DNA from: Terana coerulea
Lineage: Eukaryota > Basidiomycota > Agaricomycetes > Polyporales > Phanerochaetaceae
Direction: 5' to 3'
DNA length: 64,000 nucleotides
NCBI GenBank assembly: GCA_024811115.1
Contig: JAKOGH010000142.1
Span: 426,492 to 490,491 of the forward strand
Shown in pieces: positions 1 through 11,398 of the stretch. Numbering within the stretch: the first letter of the stretch is position 1; each line of letters starts with the position of its first letter. Below the pieces are notes generated by a model. The model ran no database searches and was not told where the DNA came from. It worked only from the letters and a program-made list of their open reading frames with translations. The position numbers and the translations under genes were made by a program.

Positions 1-458
1 TCTGTATCATAGACTTTGCATTCCTCCGACCTTGTCATCGGATCAATAATTGACTGGCCTTCGCTGAGAGGGAAGATGATCGGCATTATGGAAAAATTGC
101 AGACTTCTGTGAACCTCTGTCTAACTACTTTATCTTAGGGAGCTCGACGGTGTAGGGTATCAGGAGGTCTTGGGGGTCAGCGGAGACCCCAGTCACTCAG
201 TCGTGCACTTTCTATGCTCGCTGCACGAGCTGAATCGTCGATTCTCATGAATGTCGTAATAGTACATGGTGTGGGCGTGTTTAGCTACAAAGGGATCTAC
301 ACTAGTAAATGACAGAAAGATCGGTAAAGGTGGTATAACAGACCAGAGGTCATGTCGGTACGGAATATCGGGTAGGGTGTATCATCAGCTCAATGGGTAT
401 CTTACAAACCGGCCAGGCAACACTCCTCCTGACGCTCCTTCAATCTCTTGGAATAGAA
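1..458. other. Intergenic, no gene seen
   Basis: No reading frame here looks coded and no RNA gene is visible. It forms the 3' flank of the channel gene that ends at 459. Confidence 0.5.
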
Positions 459-3400
459 TCACAATTCGCGTACGATCTCGCCGGGCGGCGGCCCAGTTAC
501 GTTCACGTGGCCCTTCGCGTCCATGACCGCGTCGTCCGTGCTCACCAGGATGCCCAGCTCGTGGATCGCCGCGGCCTCTTCAAGAGCGAGGCCGAGCCCG
601 TCCATGGGCAGCCACACCATGCGCTGCATGTCGACGCTCGCAGGGTGATAGAACTCTTTGGGCCCGCTGTCCTCGTCGACGGGCTTGATCTCCGGCGGCG
701 CGGCAGTGCGCGGGTTTTCTTCCGAGGCTTCCGCGCTGGTTTTCGAGCGGGCGCTTCTGCTTGGTAGACGAAGGAGAGGGCGAGGGAGGCGAAGGCGAGT
801 TGGGCGAGGGCGGGTAGGACGACGCCTCGCCTGCGTCGGGGCCTGCGGGCGCACCCCGCGCCTCCTCTACGGTTCGCACGTCCGCCTTCTCGTGCTTGGG
901 GTCCGCGCCGGCGTCGCTGTGTCCGTCCACGGTCTCCGCCTGGTCGTGCAAGTCCTGCTCTGCGACTTCGCGGTTCTTGTCAAAGCCGCCAGTCTTGTCT
1001 GCAAGACTGAGGGGAAGCGCGTGCAGGAGCGGGCCGTACGAGTTGTTCAAGATGATATGGAAGAAGAGCTGGGTGTGAAGATATATATGAGTAATATCAA
1101 CCGAGACACTGTCGTGCTCACCGTAAACGCAATAAGCACAATCATCAACGCCCCCTCGGGCACCGCACTGGCGTCGTTCTTCTCATTACGCGCGAGGAAG
1201 AATAGCGCCGCAAGGCAAACCTGCTGCAAGTACATGCCGACGAAGATGTGCTGGATCGCCTTCGGGAAGAACAGGCCGCCGGTCTCGCCGCTACGTGGCT
1301 GCTCGAGCTGCCACAGGAACATGTACTTCCAGAGCTGGTAGAACAGGAAGAACGTGACAAACGATAGGCCGTTGATGACGGGCGAGATGATGCTGTATGC
1401 GAGCGTGATGACGACCAGCAGCGTCGTGCTCGGCCAGAGCGTGCCCCACGAGACCTTGCGCAGGGTGTATCGGATCTTGTAGATCGAGCGCGGCGTGCTG
1501 CCCAAGATGAAGAGCTTCACGTAGTACAGCGCGAGAGAGATGGCCTGCAGGAAGCCGGATGCGGAACCGGACAAGCCTTGCAGAATGATGTACGTCAGGA
1601 AGAAGTTGGAGGCCGTGGGGAGGTGCTGGGCCAGGAGGTTAGGAACGGACGTTGGGTTCTTTACGAGACTTGGCAGAGTGGCGATGATTCCAGATGATAT
1701 AGTCACGATAAGGAACGAATGCTAACAGACTAAGTCAGCCGGAAGTTTTATATGAAGTTGCATGTTGAATACTCACCAGGACCTGGAACAGGAAGTACCG
1801 CGTCATTAAGCTCAGTTCTACACCCTTCCTAGTCGGTGTACCCTCCAATCGACTAAGGAGCCTCAAGATGATAGGCAATAACAACATCAAAACAGCCAAC
1901 AACACGGGAGGCAGGATACCAGATATAATACCGACGATGGGCGAAGGAAGCTTGCAGATCCAAGCCAGCCAGTGGTATGTCGTGCACAGCGCGTGGATGT
2001 TCGACACCGCACCGACGAATGCAACGGGGAACGCCCACAGCAGGATGAGGCCCGCAGTGATGCCCCACGAAATCGCCTTGCGCACTCGTGCCTCGTACGG
2101 GTTCATGTTCAGGTTTGCCCAGATGACGTCGTCCGGGTCGACGCCGAGCAGACGTTCCGACATGCGGTACGGCGCGTGGTGGTTGAGAGCCTGACCGGCG
2201 AGGTGCGCCGCAATCTGCCTGTGGAAAGAATGAAGGCGCTGTTCAGCGGGGGTATGTCTGGCCTTGCGCCTCGGGGCCGGGCTTCAGGCGGTCTGGGTGG
2301 TTAGACTCGGCGGGCGGCAGACCAGGGTGATCATTGTCCGCTGAGGTGCTCGCGACATCTTTCGCCAATGTGATGCGAGAATCTCGGAGAGCCTTGGACG
2401 TCTCGACAATCTCTGCGCGCGCCCACTCGATCGAGTCGACCTTCTTCCCGATGAGAGGAAGGGAAAACGGCATAAAGCCGGCTGGCAGACGATGCGTGGG
2501 GCGTTTCTCCTTGGGAACAAGCTGCTCCGCAAGTGAGACGTTGCGTTCTGTGTCGGCTATGGAGGGCTCCGTCAAGTGTCTGTCTTCTGGAGTCGAGGGC
2601 TGCTTCCCCTTCTTCTGAGCCTTCTCCGCCGCCTTGAGCTTCTTGTTCCTCAGCGTTGTCGCTGTGTTTAGTAACGCCGTCTCCGCACTCTCCAGCTTCT
2701 TGCAAGCATTCAGACGACGTTCGTGCAAGTCGGGCATCTCCTTCAAATCTCGATTCAGCCACACCTTTGCTACTCCTCCGGGTAGGGGCGAGTACAAATC
2801 TGCCAATGCGCGTTCGGTAAGGTAGCGCTGTGGCACTCCGCGGACGAGCACGGTGCTTGCTTGAGCAGACATAGAGTACTCGGGGAAATGAGCCATCGCT
2901 GTCTTGCGTTAATGAAGTTCTGCATCTCGTGCTTGATATTCCACCACACCCAGAAAGTGAACAACCAGGCGAGGATCAGGTGGGCGGCGTATCGTCCTTG
3001 CTTGTCCGTGGCGACGTTACCGAAGCTGAGCTTGTCGAGCCCCGTGCGGCCAGCTACGTTTGTGTTGATGGAGTTGACAGGAAGGAGGATGAGCCATGAG
3101 ATGATCCATATGGGAAAGAGTATGCGGGCAATCATGCGCAGAAAGCGCACAAAGAAATACGCATCAAGGCCATTGACGTCCTTGATTTTGGAGTAGTCCG
3201 CCTTGAAGATTGAGAGAGGCCATAACAAAATGTGGCGTGCGAGGGCAGGGGCGCGTTTTCTACAGGATGTTTAGTGAGCTGGAGGTTGACATGTAGCGAA
3301 CACTCACCCCTCTGGTGGTACATAGGTTCGTGGTTGGTATATCGCAGGGAAGTATGGTCGTACGAGCGTGAAGACGGCGAGTTCGATACCGAAGACTGCA

Positions 3401-3543
3401 GCGTTGAAGACTAGGGCAGCGGAGAATGAGCTTGTGGACGCGCTTGCCGCATTCGAGATGTCCGACGATGAGCCCGACGATGAGCCCGACCTAGAGCACG
3501 TTATCAGCCGCAGCGAGCAGGCACGAGAGCATGACACTCACAT
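459..3543 (-). CDS. OSCA/TMEM63-type calcium-permeable channel (CSC1/RSN1/PHM7 family)
   Basis: This is a multi-exon plasma-membrane protein of the CSC1/OSCA family, whose members are osmosensitive or mechanically gated cation channels. The N-terminal exons (3490-3230 and on to 2900) encode the late-exocytosis TM block, with TM1 near FSAALVFNAAVFGIELAVF and the conserved RPYFPAIYQPR. The 2896-2243 stretch is the cytosolic PHM7 domain (STVLVRGVP, then a lysine-rich coiled region). From 2163 to 1110 runs the 7TM core, with PYEARVRKAISW, several hydrophobic spans and LNNSYGPLL after a 53-nt intron (1069-1121). The tail holds FYHPASVDMQR and the terminal GHVNVTGPPP motif known in PHM7-like proteins. 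The start ATG is split: AT at 3543-3542, then a 51-nt intron (3491-3541), then G at 3490. The frame changes near 740-800, explained either by a 64-nt intron with a weak GTCC donor or by a sequence error. Family certain, exact exon list approximate. Confidence 0.88.
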
Positions 3544-4840
3544 GGCGGTCGGAGGTGGTAGGAGTACAAGGGGAACAGAGGGAGGGTGGAGGTCTTGAGA
3601 GAGTGTGAGGAGGCGTCAGGTTGCAGGCACGCTTGACTTCATAGAGGCAAATTGACAGGAAGGTCCAAGGGGCAACAAGACACGAGCCACCGCGGAACAG
3701 GCGCTTGGAGCACTGCACCCGAACCGGAGGTCGCTGGTTGTGATTCGTTCCCGCTTTTGTCAACTTCGTTGCCACTTTAGGGCGGAGCTCCACAAGACCT
3801 CCTGTGACATCATGGGCCTCGCACGCCGGTTTTTACCTCGTCTACGCCGTCTCTGACGACGACGAAGCGATCGACTCCATCGTCAGGCACAGCGAGCATG
3901 GCAGTGTCCGGTGCTTGCATGTCAACGGTGGTCGCCGCCCGACACTCGTATAGCCTGGTGTCACGGAACGGAAAAGGGCTGGTGGCGGGCGCTCCGCAAC
4001 CATAATTAAAGTTCAAAGTTAGAAACGCTCGACTGTTGAATCTTGATCCCTTCGCTCCATAGTTACTGCGGCATATCCCTCAGGAAACCATGCTCGTGAG
4101 CTACGTGCTGAAGAAATCAGGACAATGGCACATATAGGCAGTAAGGTAGGAGAGAATAATCGTACGTCGTCTGCTTCAAAAATACTAACCGTCTTTTTTC
4201 AATCGCACCGTAGCAGACACGAGCATAGCAAACCGTGGTCTCGACTGGTGCATAGCCTTGCTCTAGAGTCTAGGCTTGCATTTTTGAAGTATGGCAATAC
4301 GGACTTCAACGCTTTAGTACAATGGATTTCCGGAATGCCGTCTCGACCAGGCTACTATCGGGACATGCCCATCATATTTCCAGACAGCGAGGCGCGGTAA
4401 CCTCCGCGAGTCTGGTGTCGGCCTAGTCTTAGTGGCAGGAGCGGCGGAGAAGTGGGGTCGTGGGTCGAAATGCAATGCAAACAGTACATGTATGGTTTCT
4501 CTTTGCCTGGCCGAGGATGGGACGGCTCATTCAAATTCGTCCGCTATTCAAAGTCCAGCTGTCGCTTGTGCTAGGTTAAGATGCCATCCAAAATGAGGAG
4601 AAGAGAGTGAAAGACGATGCATTGGAGTCACTGGTACGAAGTAACTACACTTTTCGTGTTTATCGTGAGATATCTAGAGGCTAACCGATTCGTTCCAGAT
4701 CAACAGAAATCGTAAATACAAGCACACGTTCCAAGAATACAAGTCGTGAAGATACAGCCGAGACAACATATTTCAAACGTTGCAAAACATCAGAGCGCAA
4801 GCAAGCCATGTCCAGTCAAGAGTCGGAGTCAGGAGTCGGT
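3544..4840. other. Intergenic, no supported gene
   Basis: It holds two unassigned short frames, one minus at 3810-4016 and one plus with an ATG at 4125-4400 (91 codons). Neither shows a recognisable motif or clear splice signals. It separates the promoter of the channel gene from the 3' end of the repeat protein gene. Confidence 0.45.
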
Positions 4841-6796
4841 CTAGTCAAGAGCATTGAGGCTGCGGCGGTCCCGGGAGCGTTCGCGGCTGTCTCCGTGGCG
4901 GCGGCGAGTGAGGGCACTGCGGCTTCCAGACCTCTCCCTGCTGTCACCGTGACGGCGGCGAGTCAAAGCACTGCGACTTCCAGAGCGCTCGCGGCTGTCA
5001 CCGTGGCGGCGACCTATGGGAAACAGTCAGCGGCCTTATTCCTTTGCGTAACTGGAGGCGACATACGAGTGAGGGCACTGCGGCTGCCGGACCTCTCCTT
5101 GCTATCACCGTGGCGGCGACGGGTCAGGGCGCTGCGGCTCCCGGACCTCTCCTTGCTGTCTCCGTGGCGGCGACGAGTGAGGTCGACCGCGCGGCGGCCC
5201 CGGGAGCGTTCGCGGCTGTCACCGTGGCGGCGACCTATGGGCAACATTTAGCGGTCTTATTCCTTTGCCTAATTGGAGGCAACATACGAGTGAGGGCACT
5301 GCGGCTGCCAGACCGCTCCTTGCTGTCGCCGTGGCGGCGACGAGTGAGGGCACTACGGCTTCCGGACCTCTCCTTGCTGTCACCGTGGCGGCGGCGAGTC
5401 AAAGCACTGCGGCTTCCAGAGCGCTCACGGCTGTCACCGTGACGGCGACCTATGGAATATGTTCAGTAATCTTACTCCTTCGCGTAACTGGTGGCGACGT
5501 ACGAGTGAGGGCACTGCGACTTCCAGACCTCTCCTTGCTGTCACCGTGGCGGCGACGGGTCAGGGCACTGCGGCTACCCGAGCGTTCGCGGCTGTCGCCG
5601 TGCTTGCGGCGAACAATCGCACTGCGGCTGCCGGACCTCTCCTTGCTATCACCGTGACGGCGACCTATGGAAAATATTCAGCGGCCAAACTCCTTTGCGT
5701 AACTGGTGGTGGCATACGAGTGAGGGCGCTGCGGCTGCCAGACCGCTCCTTGCTGTCACCGTGGCGGCGGCGGGTGAGGGCACTACGACTGCCGGACCTC
5801 TCCTTGCTATCGCCGTGGCGGCGGCGGGTCAAGGCACTGCGGCTGCCAGACCTCTCCTTGCTGTCTCCGTGGCGGCGACGAATCAGAGCGCTGCGGCTAC
5901 CGGACCTCTCCTTGCTATCACCGTGACGGCGGCGGGTGAGAGCACTGCGGCTCCCGGAGCGTTCGCGGCTGTCTCCGTGCTTGCGACGAACGATCGCGCT
6001 GCGGCTTCCGGACCTCTCATGGCTATCGCCGTGGCGGCGACGAGTCAAAGCACTACGGCTGCCGGACCTCTCCTTGCTGTCCCCGTGGCGGCGGCGAGTG
6101 AGGGCGCTGCGGCTCCCAGACCTCTCCTTGCTATCGCCGTGCTTGCGACGAGTCAGGTCCTCAAGATCCCGGCGGTCTTGCGAACGCTCGTGGCTGTCGC
6201 CGTGGCGGCGAGCTAAAACAAAATCAGAGGAGTTGTGGGTGTAAGTCGAGGATGCATACGTACCAGACAGCTCTCTGGTCGCGCGACGACCACGTGAACG
6301 CTCGCGGCTGTCGCCGTGCTTGCGGCGCACGATAGCGCTGCGGCTGCCAGATATCTCCCGGCTGTCGCCGTGCTTGCGAGCTAGAGCACTCTGAGTTAGA
6401 AAACCATCCATTATCTCACGGGTTCACCAATAACTCACTAATCAGGTCAACGACCTCGCGGCGTCGGGGAGAGCCTGAACGACCACGACTGTCGCCGTGG
6501 CGGCGGCGAGTCAGGTCTGCCTCCTCGCGGCGGCCCCGGGATCTCTCCCTGCTGTCGCCGTGCCTGCGGGCTGATATGTTGTGAGTTTTAAGATCGTTGG
6601 AACCAAGAACGGAATGCAATTACCAGCCAGCTCCCTGATAGGCTCGGACTTGGCTACGATGCCAGCCTCTGCATGGTTTAGGTGAGTATGTGCTTTAAAA
6701 CATAGAAAGTTTCCACTCACCATTCTCGGGAATGGGGACGGCCCTAGCGCAAACCGCGGCGACGAGAACGAAGAAGTAGAGAGCAGAAGACTTCAT
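4841..6796 (-). CDS. Secreted arginine-rich tandem-repeat protein, candidate Kex2-processed peptide precursor
   Basis: The protein starts with a clear signal peptide (MKSSALYFFVLVAAVCARA), followed by a short acidic spacer (VPIPENEAGIVAKSEPIREL) and about 25 copies of an 18-residue unit with consensus RRRHGDSKERSGSRSALT. It ends RSLNALD and totals about 500 residues. Nine exons can be joined without a frame break. Exon 1 is the signal peptide, exon 2 the spacer, and exons 3-9 carry 2, 2, 9, 3, 3, 3 and 3 units. The last four introns (5665-5717, 5450-5502, 5235-5287, 5014-5066) are each exactly 53 nt and similar in sequence. Each unit begins with RR, RRR or RRK, the kind of dibasic site cut by Kex2 in the Golgi, so many near-identical short peptides could be released. 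That is inference. No Cys, Tyr or Trp lies in the core unit, which argues against a dikaritin-type cyclic peptide. A cell-wall structural role is the alternative. Confidence 0.85.
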
Positions 6797-6874
6797 GCTG
6801 GAGTTGGCTTGTGGTTGGTGAGTCTGAGTAGTGGAAGCTCTGTGACTTGGGGCTCTAGTCGTCGGGCAGCCTGG

Positions 6875-6882
6875 CTTATATA
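6875..6882 (-). promoter_or_regulatory. TATA box of the secreted repeat gene
   Basis: On the minus strand TATATAAG lies about 80 bp upstream of the ATG at 6796, a usual spacing for a fungal TATA promoter. It supports both the start choice and strong or regulated expression. Confidence 0.6.
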
Positions 6883-7160
6883 CCGCTCAACAGCTCCCTT
6901 TCGCTCCCGTCATGCTCGGATTTTGCGAACGGTGGCCCTGATCGGGGCACGACATCTTGGCGTCCCACCTCGCATTTTGGCGTGTCAAGCATGCACGCGA
7001 CCACAACCAGCGTGCCGCCTCTCAGGCCAAGCTTTCCCGCCCCGCTGGGGCAGCATCGAGACAAAGGTGAAGAATGTGCGTATTCATCTCGTCCGCGCAC
7101 TCGTGAGACGGCTGATGGCAGCGCCTCCCGCAGCGTGGACGCTGTTGCTCAGCAAGTCCT
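6883..7160. other. Upstream region of the repeat gene
   Basis: No convincing gene is visible. It probably contains the upstream promoter of the minus-strand repeat gene and the 5' part of the unassigned plus-strand frame that follows. Confidence 0.4.
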
Positions 7161-7983
7161 GACGAGATCAACTGTCGCATGTGGAGCTATTTGCAGGCTG
7201 CGTATTATCTATCTTGGCCTGGTAAGTTACCCTTGGGCTTCTCATGCACGCTTATAGTTCTCACCTATAGACTAACAGACGCAGGTGGGGATCTGCAACC
7301 GACGGTGGTGCAGAAGCTAGAACCCTTGCTTTCGCTTGATCCGCGCAAACCTGATCGGTCCTACCCGGTGGAGCACAACGGACGGTTTTCCTCGCACGGA
7401 CACCCCTTGGCGCGCTCTGGATGTACGCGCTGTGGGAAGACGGGAGCACACCGCAGCAAGTGGGAGAAAAACTGGGAAAAGAGGCTGTATATTCCGACAT
7501 ATTGCCCTTGGCGTGGTACCCGCGTCAGTGGTTCCATAGTCCTGTGGGAGCATTATGTCGCATTTATTTCAAGCATCGTTGCAGGTACGCGTACCGCTTA
7601 CGACTTGTTGGTGGGAGCGACAGTGCCCGCAGCAGTTCGACGGACCTGAAGCTTTCTGGCTTGGCCTTGGCGAAGAGCTCCTTGCAGAAGCTTGCAGAGC
7701 ACTGATGATGCGCTGTCGTAACTTGCGGACGAACTTACCTCATTTCATCTCGAGGGCGGGGGTAGTGAACCTGCCGTCACTGAGGATTCTTCGCTGCGCC
7801 TCGCTGGTGGGCGTTGGTGGGTCCATATCCGTTGATCGCACACGAGTGCGAGCGGTATTGACATGGCGGATCAGCGCCATGCCGCTGATTCGTAGTGCAA
7901 ACCAGCCCGACGGTCGTACTCCTGTTTCCGAACGTACGGTAAGCAGTCGAAAGTGTTGCTCCAAGCATGAGGGACATACGTGA
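7161..7983 (+). CDS. Unassigned spliced gene candidate with one frame break
   Basis: I do not recognise this family. An open frame (PDEINCRMWSYLQAAYYLSW, ATG at 7179) meets a good donor (GTAAGT, about 7222). It resumes after an acceptor near 7284 with GGDLQPTVVQKLEPLLSLDP and HNGRFSSHGHP. At a CCCC run (7403-7406) the frame shifts by one. One extra C would continue into ALWMYALWEDGSTPQQVGEK and LPLAWYPRQWF. A second intron (about 7585-7630) leads to QFDGPEAFWLGLGEELLAEA. The FWLG segment faintly recalls fungal alpha-mannosyltransferases, but that is too weak to name it. Continuity across two normal introns is the main evidence that it is coding. The 5' exon and the 3' end are unresolved. Confidence 0.35.
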
Positions 7984-8390
7984 TCCTTTGCGCGGAGGCG
8001 CAATCACTTCCCACTCGAGGAACATGGGAACGCCGGAACCTTACCGGGGCCATCACCTTCCCACCTTTCCGTACCGCAGTTTCGGGTGTTACTAGTGCAT
8101 GCTATCCGAAGCTGGGAAGTCGTTATGCGTGCACATAGCATTCTCTTAGCTTTCCGCAGTCTAAAATGCATCCGAGTTAGACCTTGACTTGCAGTGCAAT
8201 ATCCGTGTATTTTGCTTGTCGGTCGCAACGACGCATCAAACGTTCATGTATTCGGCAGTTGCGTGATGTTACAGAACATACTTGTACAAGATCAAATGAG
8301 CCAACGGTGCAATTTCTTCCGAGCGGCGGCACGACGCAGTGTTCTCTGGTTGGAACAGGCGAGCTCCTAGAGGTCGACGACGACCTAAAC
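7984..8390. other. Intergenic 3' flank
   Basis: No gene seen. It lies between the unassigned plus-strand frame and the 3' end of the pyranose oxidase gene, which converge here. Confidence 0.4.
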
Positions 8391-11036
8391 CTAACACCTC
8401 GTGTGATGCGTCGGGTGACCGTGCTTCAGCTTCCCGATGACGCTGTCGGCACTCCGGATGGCATAGCAGAGAGAGGTGAGCGTAGGGTTGGCCCCGAAGC
8501 CAGTAGGAATGACACCGTTGCCTGGTAAAAATCCAAGAATCAGAGACCGCGATCTCTGGGGAAGGGGTCTCACGTACCACCGACGTAGAGGTTGTCGAAG
8601 TTCCAGACTTTGGAATAGGTGTCGGCCACCGTCTCCTTCTGGTCAAGCCTATGCACGAGAGTGTGAGCGCTTTGGTGGAGAGCAAGGAATGTCGCGACAT
8701 ACCCGGCACGAACAGTCCCCGCGAGGTGGACGGCAAGCCCAGGTTCCTTGAACTGCGGTTCGGAGCCCGGGAGATACCCGCCAATCTTGAGCGCGACATC
8801 ACACATACTGGGAGAAAAAGTCTGGTATTAGTGATGAGACCATGACTGGACGCAGCCAAGCTCACTCGATCATCTGGTCGCGCGCGCGCCTCTTATCGTC
8901 TTGGCTCATCTCGAAGTCAAACGTGGGTTGGGGCATGCCGTAGGCGTCGTCGTAGGCCGCTTGGAACACGATCTTGTTGCGCTCCCTGGGCTCGACGTAG
9001 CCAAAGAACCGATAGTCGACGATCAAACGGGTTTCGATGTTCGCGGCCACATTCCCGTAAGAGAACGCGTCGCGATGGATCTGGGCGATGTGGGGATGGC
9101 TTAGAGGCCAAAAGAGGTGTGATATTACGAGAGAATGGTACCTGAGTATGCCAAGGGTGATCCTTCGAGAATGGCGTGGTGACCTGAGGCTCGGGGTCAC
9201 TAATGAAGTTGCAGTGAGAACTTGCGGGCGGGCTGCGCAATCTGGGCAATAGACCATCCACGCTCACCGGAACGGAATGGGAATCGGGTCCTCCGGATGG
9301 CGGGAGGTATGTGCTTCGACCTTGAGTGCCCACCACGGGAGATTGAACGGGTTGTTTGGCACACTGTTGATGAGATCCGCGTCCAAGACCACCTGGCAGA
9401 ACGACATGCTATGCGAATGAAACTCGGTAAGCCGTGCATACACGAACTGAGCCGTGACTACTCACGTTTGCTCCGTGATATAAGATCCCTTCGCGTATCA
9501 TAAGATAACAAATAAGAAATAGTGGAAGAGAAGCTCACAAGATTCGGCATCAATGGCGTCGGGATAATGCGGTTAGGATCCTCGTTTGCGTGAGGCGACG
9601 GTTTCCAAATCGGGGGGCACATTCGAGTTAGCTAGGATCTAAGATAATGCCCTTAGCAGCAAGCCTCATACGAAAACGCCAATGACGAACCTGAGGGGTG
9701 GCAACTGCTCCACACGCAATCACGTATGCCTTGGCGCGGACGAAGAAAGTCGGATCCATGCCACTTCTGCCCTCGGACTGGGGAAGGAGGCATTTCACCT
9801 CTGCCGCCGCAATGGAATTAGCCTCGCCCGCTCGGAAGTGGCTGGGCACTACCCGGGTGCAGCGGTGGTTCGTCAAGAGAGTGAACAGCTGGCTCTTGGC
9901 CGGGTCGGTGAAGAGCGTTTCAAGCATGCGATCGGCACCGTGCCACTCCACGTAATCAGGGTCCGCCAGGCGGTGGCAAGCCAGCGGGAGTGGAGCGAAC
10001 TTTCGCGTATCTCCGTAGAGGTTCTGGTACGTCCTCAGCACGAGGTTGTGCCGAATGGATTCGTTGAACTCTTCGGTGGAAGTGCCAAAGATCGTCTTGG
10101 CTTCCGCGTACAACCTCTCCCAGAGCTCGTCGTTGACCTTGGAGTCGTTATCGAGCACCGGCCGTTCGATGTCCTTGCAAAACTCGGGTGTGGCGCAGGT
10201 CCAGTGGGTCGACATGCCCCCGACACCACGAGTGACACACTCTGCTTCCAAATTGTAAAAAGGGTTCTGCGCGGGGTTCTTTCCCAAAGACACGAACGGC
10301 TTGTCCGCCCTAATCTCGTTGGTCAGCGATGTATACAAGCTGCACTAGAATTATGGGCTAGACTTACGAATTCGAGAAGCTCGCAGGATCCAGAGTTGAG
10401 ACATTCACGTTCCCAGTTGGGATAGAAACGGTGCTCATAGCGCCCTATTATGGCAGATGTAAATGCTCATCCGAGAGAGAATATTGATGTGAAGAATTAC
10501 CTGGATCACGCTACATGGGGGGCACGGGTTGGATGGGTTGCTCAGCTTGATAGATGAACGAGTAAAAGTAAGCTCACTTTACAAAGCGATCGATGTCTTT
10601 CTGGTATTCGATCTCGTTCTTCTTGTGATAGCCAGGAATGATAACTTGGTCGGGTGCAAACGTGACGCTGTACCCGCCGTGAGACGCATCTTTGGCATGG
10701 GATCCGACGCGAGGCTTGGAAGTGAAAGAATCGCTAGTAGGAGTAAATCAGAGCAGAAAGCATGCGCATGAGGACAAACACGTACGCAGCACCAATCTCA
10801 GCCATGATTACCTTGAGGCCGGCATCCACACATCTTTTGGCATAAGCCGAACCAATAGGACCTATATTCATGACATTAGGCACGTCTACAAGTTCCATGT
10901 GCCCGCCATCACCCACCACTACCAGCGATGAAAACCTTTACATGACAGGCGATGATCAGTAGAGCTTCAACTGCCTACATAACATGAAACTTACGTCGCA
11001 TTCGAGGTCACCATGTTGAGCCACGTGAAAGAGCAT
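8391..11036 (-). CDS. P2OX: Pyranose 2-oxidase (GMC family, AA3_4)
   Basis: This FAD enzyme oxidises D-glucose and other pyranoses at C2 with O2, giving 2-keto-sugar and H2O2, which feeds peroxidases during wood decay. All expected blocks are present after splicing. They include [15 protein letters not shown] (FAD-binding GxGxxG), [35 protein letters not shown], and [12 protein letters not shown], whose STHW histidine carries the covalent flavin in the family. Next come [45 protein letters not shown] (catalytic His) and [17 protein letters not shown] (catalytic Asn). Exon 1 (11036-10995) encodes 14 residues ending CD, and introns are 50-70 nt. No frame break is seen over roughly 600 residues. 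There is no signal peptide, as for characterised fungal pyranose oxidases. It closely follows the Phanerochaete-type enzyme and faces the aldos-2-ulose dehydratase gene. Confidence 0.95.
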
Positions 11037-11140
11037 GTCCCTTGAATGTGGGTAGGGGTAGTGAAAGGCGACGTTGGCTGAGACTGGTAAGAGGAGGCGG
11101 TGGGGCGCGGATGCTGACTTCAACGAGCGAGAAGTGGTCG

Positions 11141-11150
11141 GCCTTTTATG
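11141..11150 (-). promoter_or_regulatory. TATA-like box of pyranose oxidase
   Basis: On the minus strand CATAAAAGGC lies about 105 bp upstream of the ATG at 11036. Position and sequence fit a core promoter. Confidence 0.5.
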
Positions 11151-11398
11151 CTCTCCGCGCAATATCTTCTCAGACCCCGTGCCGTAGGCTTCACTGCAAA
11201 AAGTACCAGCTGCTGACCATTGTCCGATAGCTCATCGGGACTTCGAACGCGTCGAGGGTTGCAATTGCCAAACGTTCATGGGAAACTAGGCGGAACTTGC
11301 AGACTCCATCTCTCTTCCATAAATGCGCGGTCAGGCGACGCAAAAAGCTTCCCTGCGTGTCGTATCGACGACAGGCATGTGCTAGACAAAGAGCGGGG

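Noticed and set aside
4808..6244. Long plus-strand frames across the repeat gene (Ala/Thr/Val-rich).
   Set aside because: They are antisense shadows of the repeat. They lack a start context and run through the duplicated introns.
5014..6796. The arginine-rich repeats as an SR-type splicing factor.
   Set aside because: The gene starts with a clear signal peptide and the unit is a fixed 18-residue repeat with dibasic borders, not simple RS dipeptides.
4841..6796. A CRISPR array, suggested by regular 54-bp repeats.
   Set aside because: The repeats are protein-coding, contiguous and in a eukaryotic gene with introns. There are no unique spacers.
8680..8740. Possible loss of a catalytic histidine in pyranose oxidase (TVRAG where Trametes has THRMG).
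   Set aside because: The catalytic His of the family lies earlier, in the EPGLxxH segment, and is present here. The THRMG position varies among fungal pyranose oxidases.
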